Of a stretch of DNA of 64,000 nt, positions 54,964 through 63,292 are shown piece by piece. The position numbers were made by a program, and so were the translations under genes. This DNA comes from Bradyrhizobium sp. JYMT SZCCT0180. GTDB taxonomy: Bacteria; Pseudomonadota; Alphaproteobacteria; Rhizobiales; Xanthobacteraceae. The notes beneath the pieces are model-generated. The model saw nothing but the letters and a program-made list of their open reading frames with translations, had not been told where the DNA came from and ran no database searches. Position 1 is the first letter of the stretch. Every line of letters begins with the position of its first letter. The stretch covers positions 1 to 64,000 of the forward strand of contig NZ_JAFCLZ010000004.1 of assembly GCF_018130165.1 (NCBI RefSeq). The letters are read 5' to 3'.

Positions 54964-55805
54964 TTAGCCGCTTTCGCGTTCGCGAATTCCGCCTCGTAAC
55001 GGCGCCGGTTGCTCCAATAGATGTTGGCGAACAGCGCCGCTTCCTGGCGGTAGGGGATGTGGTCGTCGGCATCCTGACTGGCCTGCGCCTCGATCCATGC
55101 CGCATGATGTGCGATCGCGCCCGAGCGATCACCGCGCAACGCCCTGATCTGGAATTCGAACATGTGGCTCTCGATCTCCAGATAGCGATCGTACCAGCAG
55201 GTCGACCATTGACGGTTCTGCAGCGCGAAGCGGCGGATCCAGCGCTCCGTCAAATCCATCTCGTGTTCGGGTTTTGAAAACATCACGTCGCGCCGCGCTT
55301 CCTGCAGCGTTTCGATCGCAACGGGTTTGTTCCTGGCCCACAGCGTCTGCATCGCAGGATCGGACAAATAGCGGTCCGCATAGATCGGATGCGCAAAGGC
55401 CTGGTCGCGCAAATGCGGCAGTTCGAAATAGACGCGGATTTCCGAACAGACGCTGGCCTTCAGTTCATTGTCTTCCATCTTGCGGTGGAAGGCATCGAAA
55501 CCGATGCCGGGAAAGTAGGGCATGAACGCCGCGTGGAACATCTCATGCAATCGGTAGAGGTCCTCGATCGCGGGATTGTCGTAAGTGCGGTTCATTGTGA
55601 CGCCCCACCAGGAGCAGAAATGCGCGCGTTCCAATCGGTCGTCGGTGGAGTCGCAGAACAGCCGCGGCAGACTCGCGAACTGCTCGACGATGTCGTGGAT
55701 GAATCCGCCATCAGTGTGGGAAGCACGGATCGGCGCGCTGCGCCACAGACCGTGAACGTGGCGGTGAATCTCTTTTACATCCGTCAGGACGACCAGGTTT
55801 TTCAC
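54960..55805 (-). CDS. Unrecognised protein with HExxH motif, coupled to a PLP enzyme
   Basis: I do not recognise a named family. From GTG 55805 it is 281 residues, highly polar and mostly helical, rich in Trp, His and Tyr. It contains HEMFH at residues 87-91, followed by E111, E114, E122 and E128 (EDNELKASVCSEIRVYFE); this spacing is compatible with a zinc metalloprotease or another metal site. The N-terminus KNLVVLTDVKEIHRHVHGLW is conserved in tone. No signal peptide is seen. It overlaps the PLP enzyme gene by four bases (GTGA), so the two are almost certainly cotranscribed and may form a complex or pathway. Confidence 0.6.
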   Translation of the reverse strand: MKNLVVLTDVKEIHRHVHGLWRSAPIRASHTDGGFIHDIVEQFASLPRLFCDSTDDRLERAHFCSWWGVTMNRTYDNPAIEDLYRLHEMFHAAFMPYFPGIGFDAFHRKMEDNELKASVCSEIRVYFELPHLRDQAFAHPIYADRYLSDPAMQTLWARNKPVAIETLQEARRDVMFSKPEHEMDLTERWIRRFALQNRQWSTCWYDRYLEIESHMFEFQIRALRGDRSGAIAHHAAWIEAQASQDADDHIPYRQEAALFANIYWSNRRRYEAEFANAKAAN

Positions 55806-56917
55806 GACGCGCCTCCAGGGGCGGCGATGGGCCCGGCGGTGCCGATCATTTCGGCCATCGTTGGCGTCAGGCACAGCCGCAAACGTGCATCGGGATCTCC
55901 GGCCGGGCGACGCAGGAAATCCGCAAGCGCGCGGTCGGTGGTGGCGTTTGCTTCTGCTTGGGCGAGCACGGTGACGTCGCAGGGTAGGAGCGTCAGCCCG
56001 AGGCGTTGGCCGACTTGAATGGCCGCTTCGCGCTGAACGGTTTTGTAGCGGCGCGGCAGCTCGAACACGTCGTGACGTTCCAGCAAGGTCAAGCCGAGCT
56101 GCAGCGAGGTGAGATTCTTGAACCATTGATTGCCGAACAGGCTCGGCATGGCGTGACGGCAGATCACGCCACCGATGCGGTCGTAATAGACCCCGAACGG
56201 TTTTGACAGGCTGAAGGCCAGCGCCTGCACCGCCGGACTGTCGGCGGCAATTTTTGCGGTAGGCGGTTCGGCAATCGAGCCGACATAGGTGACGTCGAGC
56301 AGCACACGGGGTTTTTCGGCGGCGGCGAGCAGCGCCAGAAAATCATTGGCGTGCGGCCAGACATTGCCGTCGATCGCCGACGGCTGGCTCAGGCAGAACA
56401 GGGCATCTGTGGGCAGCGTGCGGCCGATCGCCTGCCATTGGCTACGCGGATGCTCGATCACGGCGATCCCGCAGGCTTCGGCATAGGCCTTGTAGCCCTC
56501 ATACTCGCCGGCGAAGACGTGCACCTCGGGATTGAATTTTTCGACGCGGGCGCGATTGCCGTAGGCGGTGATGACGTGAAACAGCGCCTCGCTGCCGCCG
56601 GCGGTCGGATAGCGCCAGGGAAAACCGGCCGCATCGATCGCGACCACGGGCGCCGCCCAACTCATCCAGCGTTCGATGAAGGCTTCATGCGAGGCGAACT
56701 GCTTGCCGGTCCAGGCGTCGCGGAATTGTTCGAGATGATGACGCCGCGCAGCGTCGGGGCCGGCGACGGCATTGCCGAAAATGAGATTCTTGGCGGCCTC
56801 GGTCTCTGATGTGACCAGCGCATAAACCGTCTTGCTCGCGCCGGCGCTCTTAACGCGGCGGTCGAGCTCGGGATCATGGATCGGCGGGGTGATGGTCCGG
56901 TCGTTCACGATCGTCAT
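55802..56917 (-). CDS. Fold-type I PLP-dependent enzyme of unknown substrate
   Basis: A 371-residue protein with aminotransferase-class features but low likeness to any family I can name. Visible elements are a phosphate-binding-like PTAGGSEALF at 104-113, Asp208 in RVLLDVTYVG (pyridine N1 partner), and Lys239 in AFSLSKPFGVYYDRIGG as the Schiff-base lysine. It starts at ATG 56917 and lies directly upstream of the HExxH protein. Reaction could be transamination, lyase or decarboxylase activity; the sequence does not tell. A REP-like repeat lies upstream. Confidence 0.7.
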   Translation of the reverse strand: MTIVNDRTITPPIHDPELDRRVKSAGASKTVYALVTSETEAAKNLIFGNAVAGPDAARRHHLEQFRDAWTGKQFASHEAFIERWMSWAAPVVAIDAAGFPWRYPTAGGSEALFHVITAYGNRARVEKFNPEVHVFAGEYEGYKAYAEACGIAVIEHPRSQWQAIGRTLPTDALFCLSQPSAIDGNVWPHANDFLALLAAAEKPRVLLDVTYVGSIAEPPTAKIAADSPAVQALAFSLSKPFGVYYDRIGGVICRHAMPSLFGNQWFKNLTSLQLGLTLLERHDVFELPRRYKTVQREAAIQVGQRLGLTLLPCDVTVLAQAEANATTDRALADFLRRPAGDPDARLRLCLTPTMAEMIGTAGPIAAPGGAS

Positions 56918-57029
56918 GCAAATGGCGGTTGGGGTAAATCTTTCAGCGCAATGTACCACAGCGGGGCGGGCGCCGCCCAAATCCCTGTGCATTGCCTTAT
57001 CAAACCGTTACGCGGCGAGCTCTCTCCAC

Positions 57030-57115
57030 ACGTCGTCCCGGCCTTGAGCTCAGATGTGCAATTGCACATCGGGGGACCCATACTCCGCGGCCGTTGTTGT
57101 TAGAGAAAGCCGTCT
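57030..57115. repeat. REP-like element (CGTCGTCCCGGCC... family)
   Basis: CGTCGTCCCGGCCTTGAG and a GATGTGCAATTGCACATC palindrome, then GGGACCCATACTCCGCGGCCG, shared with 34244-34264 and in part with 45416-45569. It separates the PLP-enzyme gene from hemW. Confidence 0.7.
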
Positions 57116-57130
57116 GCGACGCGAGAGAAT

Positions 57131-58312
57131 TTACGCCGCGAGATCCGCGACAACCGCATCAAGCACCGGAAAACCGGCCTGCGTCACCCGCAGCCTTCCA
57201 TCGGTGTCGACGATGATCGCGCCTTCTTCGCGCAGCACGGCGATCCGGCCGGGATCGAGGGTGCGGCCCGACAGCGCGGCGTAGCGCTTGGGGTCGATGC
57301 CTTCCGCAAGCCGCAACCCCATCAGCAAAAATTCGTCGGCGCGTTCTTCCGAGTTGAGGACATCGTCGGTAATAAAACCGTGACCGTTGGTCTCGACCCG
57401 CATCAGCCAGGCCTCGGGACGTTTTTCGGTCGCGATCGCGTGTCTTTCGCCATCGATGTCGAGGCGGCCATGCGCGCCTGGGCCGATGCCGGCATATTCC
57501 TCGCCGCGCCAATAGACGAGATTGTGTTTGCACTCCGCGCCCGGCCGCGCGTGGTTGGAAATCTCGTAGGAAGGAAGACCCTGCGCGGCGCAAACATCCT
57601 GCGTCACGTCATAGAGCGCACGGGCAACGGCCTCATCCGGCGTCTTCAATTTTCCTGCGGCGTGCAGTCCGAAGAACGGTGTGCCTTCCTCGATCGTGAG
57701 CTGATAGAGCGACAGATGTTCAGCGGCTTCCGAAATCGCCAGCTTCAGTTCGTCGGCCCACATCTGCGGCGTCTGGTCGGGGCGGGCGTAGATCAGGTCG
57801 AACGAGTAACGGTCGAAGGATTGCCGCGCGATCGCCACCGCATCCAGCGCCTCGCGCGCGCTGTGCAGGCGGCCCAATGCTTTCAATGACGCATCGTCCA
57901 GCGCCTGCACGCCGAGCGACACCCGGTTGACGCCGGCCGCGCGATAGCCGCGAAACCGCGTCGCCTCGACGCTGGTGGGGTTGGCCTCCAGCGTCACTTC
58001 GACATCACCAGCGACGCGCCAGTGCTTGCCGATTGCATCCAGGATCGCGCCCACGGTCTGCGGCTGCATCAGCGACGGCGTGCCGCCGCCAAGGAAGATC
58101 GAGGTCACCTCGCGTCCCGGCGCGCGCTCGGCGGATGTTTCGATCTCGCGCGCAAAGGCACTGACGAACCGCGCCTCGTCGATCGGGGCGTGGCGGACAT
58201 GGCTGTTGAAATCGCAATACGGGCATTTCGACAGGCAGAATGGCCAGTGCACATAAACGCCGAAAGCCGCTTTGCCGGTCTTGAGGATCTCGGGGCGCTC
58301 GAAGCTAGCCAA
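57131..58312 (-). CDS. hemW: Radical SAM heme chaperone HemW
   Basis: About 393 residues from TTG 58312. The radical SAM cluster motif is CLSKCPYC (CxxxCxxC) in [32 protein letters not shown] and [11 protein letters not shown] follow, and the HemN-like C-terminal domain has the [21 protein letters not shown] block. HemW delivers heme to respiratory enzymes; unlike HemN it lacks the fourth-Cys extension needed for coproporphyrinogen decarboxylation. The open frame extends further upstream but through rdgB, so TTG 58312 (eight-base overlap with rdgB) is preferred. Confidence 0.9.
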   Translation of the reverse strand: MASFERPEILKTGKAAFGVYVHWPFCLSKCPYCDFNSHVRHAPIDEARFVSAFAREIETSAERAPGREVTSIFLGGGTPSLMQPQTVGAILDAIGKHWRVAGDVEVTLEANPTSVEATRFRGYRAAGVNRVSLGVQALDDASLKALGRLHSAREALDAVAIARQSFDRYSFDLIYARPDQTPQMWADELKLAISEAAEHLSLYQLTIEEGTPFFGLHAAGKLKTPDEAVARALYDVTQDVCAAQGLPSYEISNHARPGAECKHNLVYWRGEEYAGIGPGAHGRLDIDGERHAIATEKRPEAWLMRVETNGHGFITDDVLNSEERADEFLLMGLRLAEGIDPKRYAALSGRTLDPGRIAVLREEGAIIVDTDGRLRVTQAGFPVLDAVVADLAA

Positions 58313-58940
58313 GGCAGATCTCCGCCAGTTTGACGAAGGCGCGGGCGCGATGCGACAGGCCGAGCCCCAGCGGCGGCAGGCCGTGCTTCTCGATGCTGGC
58401 CATCTCGCCAAAGGTGCGGCCGTGTCCATCGGGCAGGAACGAGGGATCGTAACCGAAACCCTCGGTGCCGCGCGGTGGCCACACCAGGGTTCCATCGACC
58501 CGCGCCTCGACCTCTTCGACGTGGCCGTCGGGCCAGGCGACGCACAGCGCGGACACGAAATGCGCCTTGCGTCTGTCTGGCGTTTTGGCGCCGCGCTCCT
58601 GCAACAGGCGTTCGACCCGCGTCATCGCCGCCAGAAAATCCGCAGGTTTGCCGGCCCAGCGCGCCGAATAGATTCCGGGTGCGCCGTCCAGCGCATCTAC
58701 CACGAGGCCGGAATCATCGGCGAAGGCCGGAAGCTGCGCGGCTTTCGCGGCCGCGATCGCCTTGATCGCGGCATTAGCCCGAAACGTCTCGCCGGTCTCC
58801 TCGGGCTCATCGAGGCCGAGTTCGCCCGCGGAGATCGCCTCGACGCCATGCGGCGCCAGCAATTCGCGCATCTCGGCAAGCTTGCCGGGATTGTGGGTCG
58901 CGATCACGAGGCGGCCTGTGATTCGACGGTGCATGATCAA
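58305..58940 (-). CDS. rdgB: RdgB/HAM1 family non-canonical purine NTP pyrophosphatase
   Basis: A 211-residue inosine/xanthosine triphosphate pyrophosphatase that keeps deaminated purines out of DNA. It has [55 protein letters not shown] with the acidic metal site, [23 protein letters not shown] and SHRARAF. Start may be ATG 58940 or 58934. It lies between rph (five bases upstream) and hemW (overlap), the usual rph-rdgB-hemW order. Confidence 0.97.
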   Translation of the reverse strand: MIMHRRITGRLVIATHNPGKLAEMRELLAPHGVEAISAGELGLDEPEETGETFRANAAIKAIAAAKAAQLPAFADDSGLVVDALDGAPGIYSARWAGKPADFLAAMTRVERLLQERGAKTPDRRKAHFVSALCVAWPDGHVEEVEARVDGTLVWPPRGTEGFGYDPSFLPDGHGRTFGEMASIEKHGLPPLGLGLSHRARAFVKLAEICLG

Positions 58941-58945
58941 TCAGA

Positions 58946-59659
58946 CTACGCGACGGCCATCTTTTGCAAGTCCACCAGACGCGCGACGCCCTTGCGCGCC
59001 AGCGCCATCAGCGCCAGGAACTCGTCCTGCGAGAACGGCGTTTTCTCCGCGGTGCCCTGCACCTCGATGATGCGGCCGTCGCCGGTCATGACGAAATTGG
59101 CGTCGGTATCGGCCTCGGAATCCTCGGCGTAATCAAGGTCCAGCACCGGTGTTCCCTGATAGATGCCGCAGGAGATCGCCGCGACATTGTCGCGGAGCAC
59201 ATTGGCTTTCAACATGTTGCGGTTCTTCATCCACGAGATGCAGTCGGCCAGCGCCACCCAGGCGCCTGTTATCGAGGCAGTGCGGGTGCCGCCATCGGCC
59301 TGGATCACGTCGCAATCGACCGTGATCTGCCGCTCGCCAAGCGCTTCGAGGTCGACCGCCGCACGCAAGGAGCGCCCGATCAGGCGCTGGATTTCGACGG
59401 TGCGGCCGCCCTGCTTGCCGGCCGCGGCCTCGCGGCGGGTGCGTTCCAGGGTGGCGCGGGGCAGCATGCCGTATTCAGCGGTGACCCAGCCGCGGCCCTG
59501 ACCCTTGAGCCATGGCGGCAGGCGCTCTTCCAGCGTGGCCGTGACCAGCACATGGGTATCGCCGAATTTCACCATGCAGGAACCTTCGGCGTATTTGACG
59601 ACGCCGCGTTCCAGCGACACGGGGCGCAGCTCATCGGGCGCACGGCGGCTTGGCCGCAT
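58946..59659 (-). CDS. rph: Ribonuclease PH
   Basis: A 237-residue phosphorolytic 3' exonuclease that trims tRNA precursors. It starts [45 protein letters not shown], then [61 protein letters not shown] and [39 protein letters not shown]. All family blocks are present. It opens the rph-rdgB-hemW run and diverges from hrcA. Confidence 0.98.
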   Translation of the reverse strand: MRPSRRAPDELRPVSLERGVVKYAEGSCMVKFGDTHVLVTATLEERLPPWLKGQGRGWVTAEYGMLPRATLERTRREAAAGKQGGRTVEIQRLIGRSLRAAVDLEALGERQITVDCDVIQADGGTRTASITGAWVALADCISWMKNRNMLKANVLRDNVAAISCGIYQGTPVLDLDYAEDSEADTDANFVMTGDGRIIEVQGTAEKTPFSQDEFLALMALARKGVARLVDLQKMAVA

Positions 59660-59817
59660 GGGAAATCCTCCGAAAAATCAAGCAAAAGCGGTTCGCGGTG
59701 CTTGTAGGAGGGGGAGCGGGCAGCGGCAAGGCCTTTGGTACCTCTTTGGGGTATAATGCGTGCTTGTCACCGGCCCTCCGGATAGACAGATTAGAGGTCA
59801 AGTCGAGGGAGTAATTG

Positions 59818-60906
59818 GTGGCCCACCACGATCCGATTGGCCTGATTGCGCCGAATGCCGGGCTGGCCCAGCTCAATGAGCGTTCGCGCGACATTTTTCG
59901 TCAAATCGTCGAGAGTTATCTCGCTACCGGCGAGCCGGTCGGTTCGCGCAACATTTCGCGCCTGATCGCGATGCCGCTGTCGCCGGCCTCGGTGCGGAAT
60001 GTGATGTCGGACCTCGAACAGCTCGGCCTGATCTACGCGCCGCATACCTCGGCCGGCCGTCTGCCCACGGAACTCGGCCTGCGTTTCTTCGTCGACGCCC
60101 TGATGCAGGTCGGCGATCTCACCGAAGACGAGCGGCAGTCGATCCAGACCCAGCTTGCCTCCGTCGGCCGCGCGCAATCGGTCGAGGCGGCGCTCGGCGA
60201 AGCCCTGACGCGGTTGTCGGGCCTGACCCGCGCTGCTGCGGTGGTGCTGACAGCGAAATCCAATTCGCGGCTGAAGCACATCGAATTCGTGCGGCTGGAG
60301 CCGGAACGCGCGCTGGTGGTGCTGGTCAGCGAAGACGGCCAGGTCGAAAACCGCGTGCTGACCCTGCCGCCCGGCGTTCCCTCATCGGCGCTGACGGAAG
60401 CCAGCAATTTCCTCAATTCCCGGATTCGCGGCCGTACGCTTGCCGAATCGCGCCTCGAACTCGAAACCGCGCTGACGCAAAGCCGCGCCGAACTCGATCA
60501 GCTGACGCAGAAGATCATCGCGGCCGGCATTGCGAGCTGGTCCGGCGGCGAAAGCGAGGACCGCCAATTGATCGTGCGCGGTCACGCCAATCTGCTCGAG
60601 GATCTGCATGCGCTGGAAGATCTGGAGCGCGTGAAATCGCTGTTCGACGATCTCGAGACCAAGCGCGGCGTCATCGATCTGCTCGGTCGTGCCGAGCGTG
60701 CCGAGGGCGTGCGGATCTTCATCGGATCGGAGAACAAGCTATTCTCGCTGTCCGGTTCCTCCACCATCATCGCGCCCTATAGCGACGCCGCCGGCCGCAT
60801 CGTTGGGGTGCTCGGCGTGATCGGGCCGACGCGGCTCAACTATGCAAGGGTGATTCCGACGGTGGACTATGCCGCGCGCATCGTCAGCCGCATGCTCGGT
60901 GGTTGA
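59818..60906 (+). CDS. hrcA: Heat-inducible transcription repressor HrcA
   Basis: A 362-residue repressor: N-terminal winged helix ([31 protein letters not shown]...[39 protein letters not shown]), a GAF-like effector domain, and C-terminal VVRYG-like [31 protein letters not shown]. HrcA normally binds CIRCE (TTAGCACTC-N9-GAGTGCTAA). I find no CIRCE in the 158-base hrcA upstream region, though TATAAT occurs at 59752-59757. GGGAG sits eight bases before GTG 59818. grpE follows 183 bases on. Confidence 0.96.
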   Translation: MAHHDPIGLIAPNAGLAQLNERSRDIFRQIVESYLATGEPVGSRNISRLIAMPLSPASVRNVMSDLEQLGLIYAPHTSAGRLPTELGLRFFVDALMQVGDLTEDERQSIQTQLASVGRAQSVEAALGEALTRLSGLTRAAAVVLTAKSNSRLKHIEFVRLEPERALVVLVSEDGQVENRVLTLPPGVPSSALTEASNFLNSRIRGRTLAESRLELETALTQSRAELDQLTQKIIAAGIASWSGGESEDRQLIVRGHANLLEDLHALEDLERVKSLFDDLETKRGVIDLLGRAERAEGVRIFIGSENKLFSLSGSSTIIAPYSDAAGRIVGVLGVIGPTRLNYARVIPTVDYAARIVSRMLGG

Positions 60907-60915
60907 TCCGGCCCG

Positions 60916-60939
60916 AAAAAAGCTTCGCTTTGTTGTTTT
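60916..60939 (+). terminator. Weak candidate terminator after hrcA
   Basis: AAAGC/GCTTT stem with a TTC loop followed by GTTGTTTT, about 15 bases after the hrcA stop. The stem is short, so it may reduce rather than stop read-through into grpE. Confidence 0.3.
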
Positions 60940-61089
60940 GACTGCCCTTCTTGGCGCCAACCCCGGCCCACCCCGGATCAGGCATCGCTCGAAAACGCCA
61001 TGGAACGCTTGATTTTCGCCCGCTAAAGCACGATATCCCGGGCAGCAAATCCCCATTTAACCGAACGGTTCTTTTGAGAAGGCAGACTT

Positions 61090-61686
61090 ATGACCGATCC
61101 CAACCGGCCGAATGATGACGCGGCGGCGCCGAGCGAGCCCGTGGTCTCAAAGCCCTACATCATGCCTGATGATCCCGAAGAAGGATCGGTCGAGGCGTTG
61201 ACGAAGGAAGCGGCTGAAGCGCGCGACAAGATGCTGCGCACGCTGGCGGAGATGGAAAATCTGCGCAAACGCACCGCCAAGGAAGTTGCCGATGCGCGGG
61301 CTTACGGCATCACCGGCTTCGCGCGCGACATTCTCGACATCGCCGACAATCTGCAACGCGCGCTGGATGCGGTTCCCGAGGAAATGAAGGCCTCGGCCGA
61401 CCCGGCGCTGAAGGCGTTCATCGAAGGCGTCGAGCTGACCGAGCGGTCGCTGCTCAACACGCTGGAGAAAAACGGCGTCAAGAAGTTCGATCCGTCCGGC
61501 GAAAAGTTCAATCCGAACTTCCAGCAGGCGATGTACGAAGTCCCTGACACGTCGGTGCCGGCAGGCACCGTGGTGCAGGTGGTGCAGGCCGGCTTCATGA
61601 TCGGCGAGCGCGTGCTGCGTCCGGCGCTGGTCGGCGTGTCCAAGGGCGGCGCCAAGGCGGCGCCTGCCGCCGACATTACGACCTGA
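61090..61686 (+). CDS. grpE: Nucleotide exchange factor GrpE
   Basis: A 198-residue GrpE, which releases ADP from DnaK. A disordered acidic start is followed by the long coiled-coil helix ([59 protein letters not shown]) and the C-terminal beta domain with [55 protein letters not shown]. hrcA-grpE is a conserved pair; dnaK and dnaJ are not downstream here. Confidence 0.97.
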   Translation: MTDPNRPNDDAAAPSEPVVSKPYIMPDDPEEGSVEALTKEAAEARDKMLRTLAEMENLRKRTAKEVADARAYGITGFARDILDIADNLQRALDAVPEEMKASADPALKAFIEGVELTERSLLNTLEKNGVKKFDPSGEKFNPNFQQAMYEVPDTSVPAGTVVQVVQAGFMIGERVLRPALVGVSKGGAKAAPAADITT

Positions 61687-61716
61687 GGCGGACGCAGCGT
61701 AAATCGCTCTATGTTA

Positions 61717-61846
61717 GCTCCTCATCCCCGGATGAGCGCATTAGCGCTCACCGAGGGAGCCGCGAAGCGGTGTCTCGAAGGATGCAGGCCCCAGTCGGGC
61801 CACATGGTTCGAGACGCGCGAAGACGCGCTCCTCACCATGAGGGTC
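61717..61846. repeat. Palindromic intergenic repeat (CCTCATCC...CTCACCATGAGG family)
   Basis: Contains CTCCTCATCCCCGGATGAG, GAGCGCATTAGCGCTCACC, CGAAGGATG, CATGGTTCGAGACGCGC and GCGCTCCTCACCATGAGG; the last block matches 20157-20192 in inverted order. It lies between grpE and the convergent VOC gene. Confidence 0.7.
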
Positions 61847-61873
61847 TTGGAGTCGCCCGGCGCCGACCAGGAC

Positions 61874-62302
61874 CTACGCGTCCATCGGCTTCTCATGCGC
61901 CTTGGGCCAGTAGGTGCCAAAACTCCAGAGGTTGCCTTCGGGATCCCGGCAGGCGAAATCGCGGCTGCCGTAGTCGGTGTTGTGCAGTTCCATTTCGATT
62001 TTCGCGCCTGAGGCCTTTACCTTGGCGCACAGCGCGTCGGGATCCTCGACGGCGACATAAAGCGCGTCGGTGCGGCGGCCAGAGATGTCGCCAACCAGTC
62101 TGCCGTATTCATCGTCGCGGGCCTGGCCGAGCATCAGCAGCGAAGCGCCGCAGGCAAGTTGCGCGTGCTGTACCACGCCGTCGGTGCGGTAAACGACATG
62201 CTCGGTGAAACCAAGCACGTCCTTGAGCCAGCGGATCATCGCCTCGGCATCCCTGCAGCGCATCGTCGGATAGATGCGCTGCGCGTCATTGCTATTGGTC
62301 AC
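61874..62302 (-). CDS. VOC family (glyoxalase/bleomycin-resistance fold) protein
   Basis: A 142-residue single-domain vicinal-oxygen-chelate protein: IYPTMRCRDAEAMIRWLKDVLGFTEH, LYVAVEDPDALCAKVKASGAKIEMELHNTDYGSRDFACRDPEGNLWSFGTYWP. The pattern is typical of PhnB/bleomycin-binding-like members with unknown substrate. GTG 62302 has GGAG seven bases upstream, so this start is preferred over the much longer open frame. It diverges from the APH(3'') gene. Confidence 0.88.
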   Translation of the reverse strand: MTNSNDAQRIYPTMRCRDAEAMIRWLKDVLGFTEHVVYRTDGVVQHAQLACGASLLMLGQARDDEYGRLVGDISGRRTDALYVAVEDPDALCAKVKASGAKIEMELHNTDYGSRDFACRDPEGNLWSFGTYWPKAHEKPMDA

Positions 62303-62467
62303 GGCAAACTCCTTGATGATGGCGGCGGCGCCGATTATGCAGCAGGCGCTGCGTCCCCTGCTTGAAGATTTGTTACCAGGGGGCGCCGCGACGAAGCTCC
62401 GCGACCTGGATGCCCCGGCTGCAGCAAGCATCCATTTGGAGCACGACCGATCGAGGGAGAGCCGCAG

Positions 62468-63271
62468 TTGGACTGGGCTTACGCGTTGCTAGACCGCCGG
62501 CGCTTTGATTGGGTTCCTGTCAGGACCGGAGAATCGGGCGATCGCATCTATCGGCGGGAGGATGGCCTCGTCTACGCCAAGATAGCGCCGGCCGAACGTT
62601 CAACGGACCTCATCGGCGAGCGCGACCGGCTGGCCTGGCTCAAAGGGCAGGGCTTCGCCAGCCCCGAGGTTGTCGACTGGCGCGAAGCCGAGGCCGGTTC
62701 ACGCCTGGAGATGAGTACTGTCCCGGGCACTCCGGCGAGCGAACTCTCGGGAGCCGATCTGCTCAAGGCCTGGCCATCGATCGCGCGCCAGATAGGAACT
62801 CTCCACGAGCTTGCGGTCGACCGTTGCCCGTTCGATCGTGGCTTGTCGCTCATGTTCGATCGTGCTGCGGATGTCGTCGCCCGCAATGCCGTCAATCCAG
62901 AGTTTCTGTCGGAGGACGACCAGAGCGTTCCGGCAGCAATGCTGCTGGCGAAAATTGCCGATGAGCTGCCAATCCGGCTCCAGCAGGAAGCGACTGGCCG
63001 CGCGGTCTGTCACGGCGATGCCTGCATGCCGAACATCATGGTCGACCCGAAGACCTTCCAATGCACCGGCGTGATCGATCTGGGCCGCCTCGGAACGGCC
63101 GATCGCTACGTCGATCTCACGCTGATGCTGGCCAATGCGCGCGAAAGCTGGGAGTCGCGAGAGGATGAGGCGCAGGCCTTCGCGATCCTGTTCGACACCC
63201 TTGGGGTCCGGGCACCGGACAGGGAGCGGCTCGCCTTTTACCTCAAGCTCGATCCGCTGACCTGGGCCTAA
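62468..63271 (+). CDS. Aminoglycoside 3''-phosphotransferase, APH(3'')-I (StrA)-like
   Basis: A 267-residue kinase that strongly resembles APH(3'')-Ib (StrA), which phosphorylates streptomycin. Shared blocks, recalled from StrA, include W.PVR.GESGD near residue 15-25, AKIAPA with Lys38, GERDRL.WLKG, SGADLLKAWPS, RNAVNP.FL, the catalytic HGDACMPN (His182, Asp184, Asn189), MVDPKT.QCTG.IDLGRLGTADRY with metal Asp204, and APDRERLAFYL.LDPLTW. Start is TTG 62468 with GGGAGAG upstream. Resistance activity is an inference. No integron or insertion sequence is nearby, so it looks resident rather than acquired. Confidence 0.9.
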   Translation: MDWAYALLDRRRFDWVPVRTGESGDRIYRREDGLVYAKIAPAERSTDLIGERDRLAWLKGQGFASPEVVDWREAEAGSRLEMSTVPGTPASELSGADLLKAWPSIARQIGTLHELAVDRCPFDRGLSLMFDRAADVVARNAVNPEFLSEDDQSVPAAMLLAKIADELPIRLQQEATGRAVCHGDACMPNIMVDPKTFQCTGVIDLGRLGTADRYVDLTLMLANARESWESREDEAQAFAILFDTLGVRAPDRERLAFYLKLDPLTWA

Positions 63272-63292
63272 GCCCACTTTCCAGATCAGGCT

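Noticed and set aside
59660..59817. CIRCE operator upstream of hrcA
   Set aside because: Searched for TTAGCACTC and GAGTGCTAA by eye; neither arm is present.
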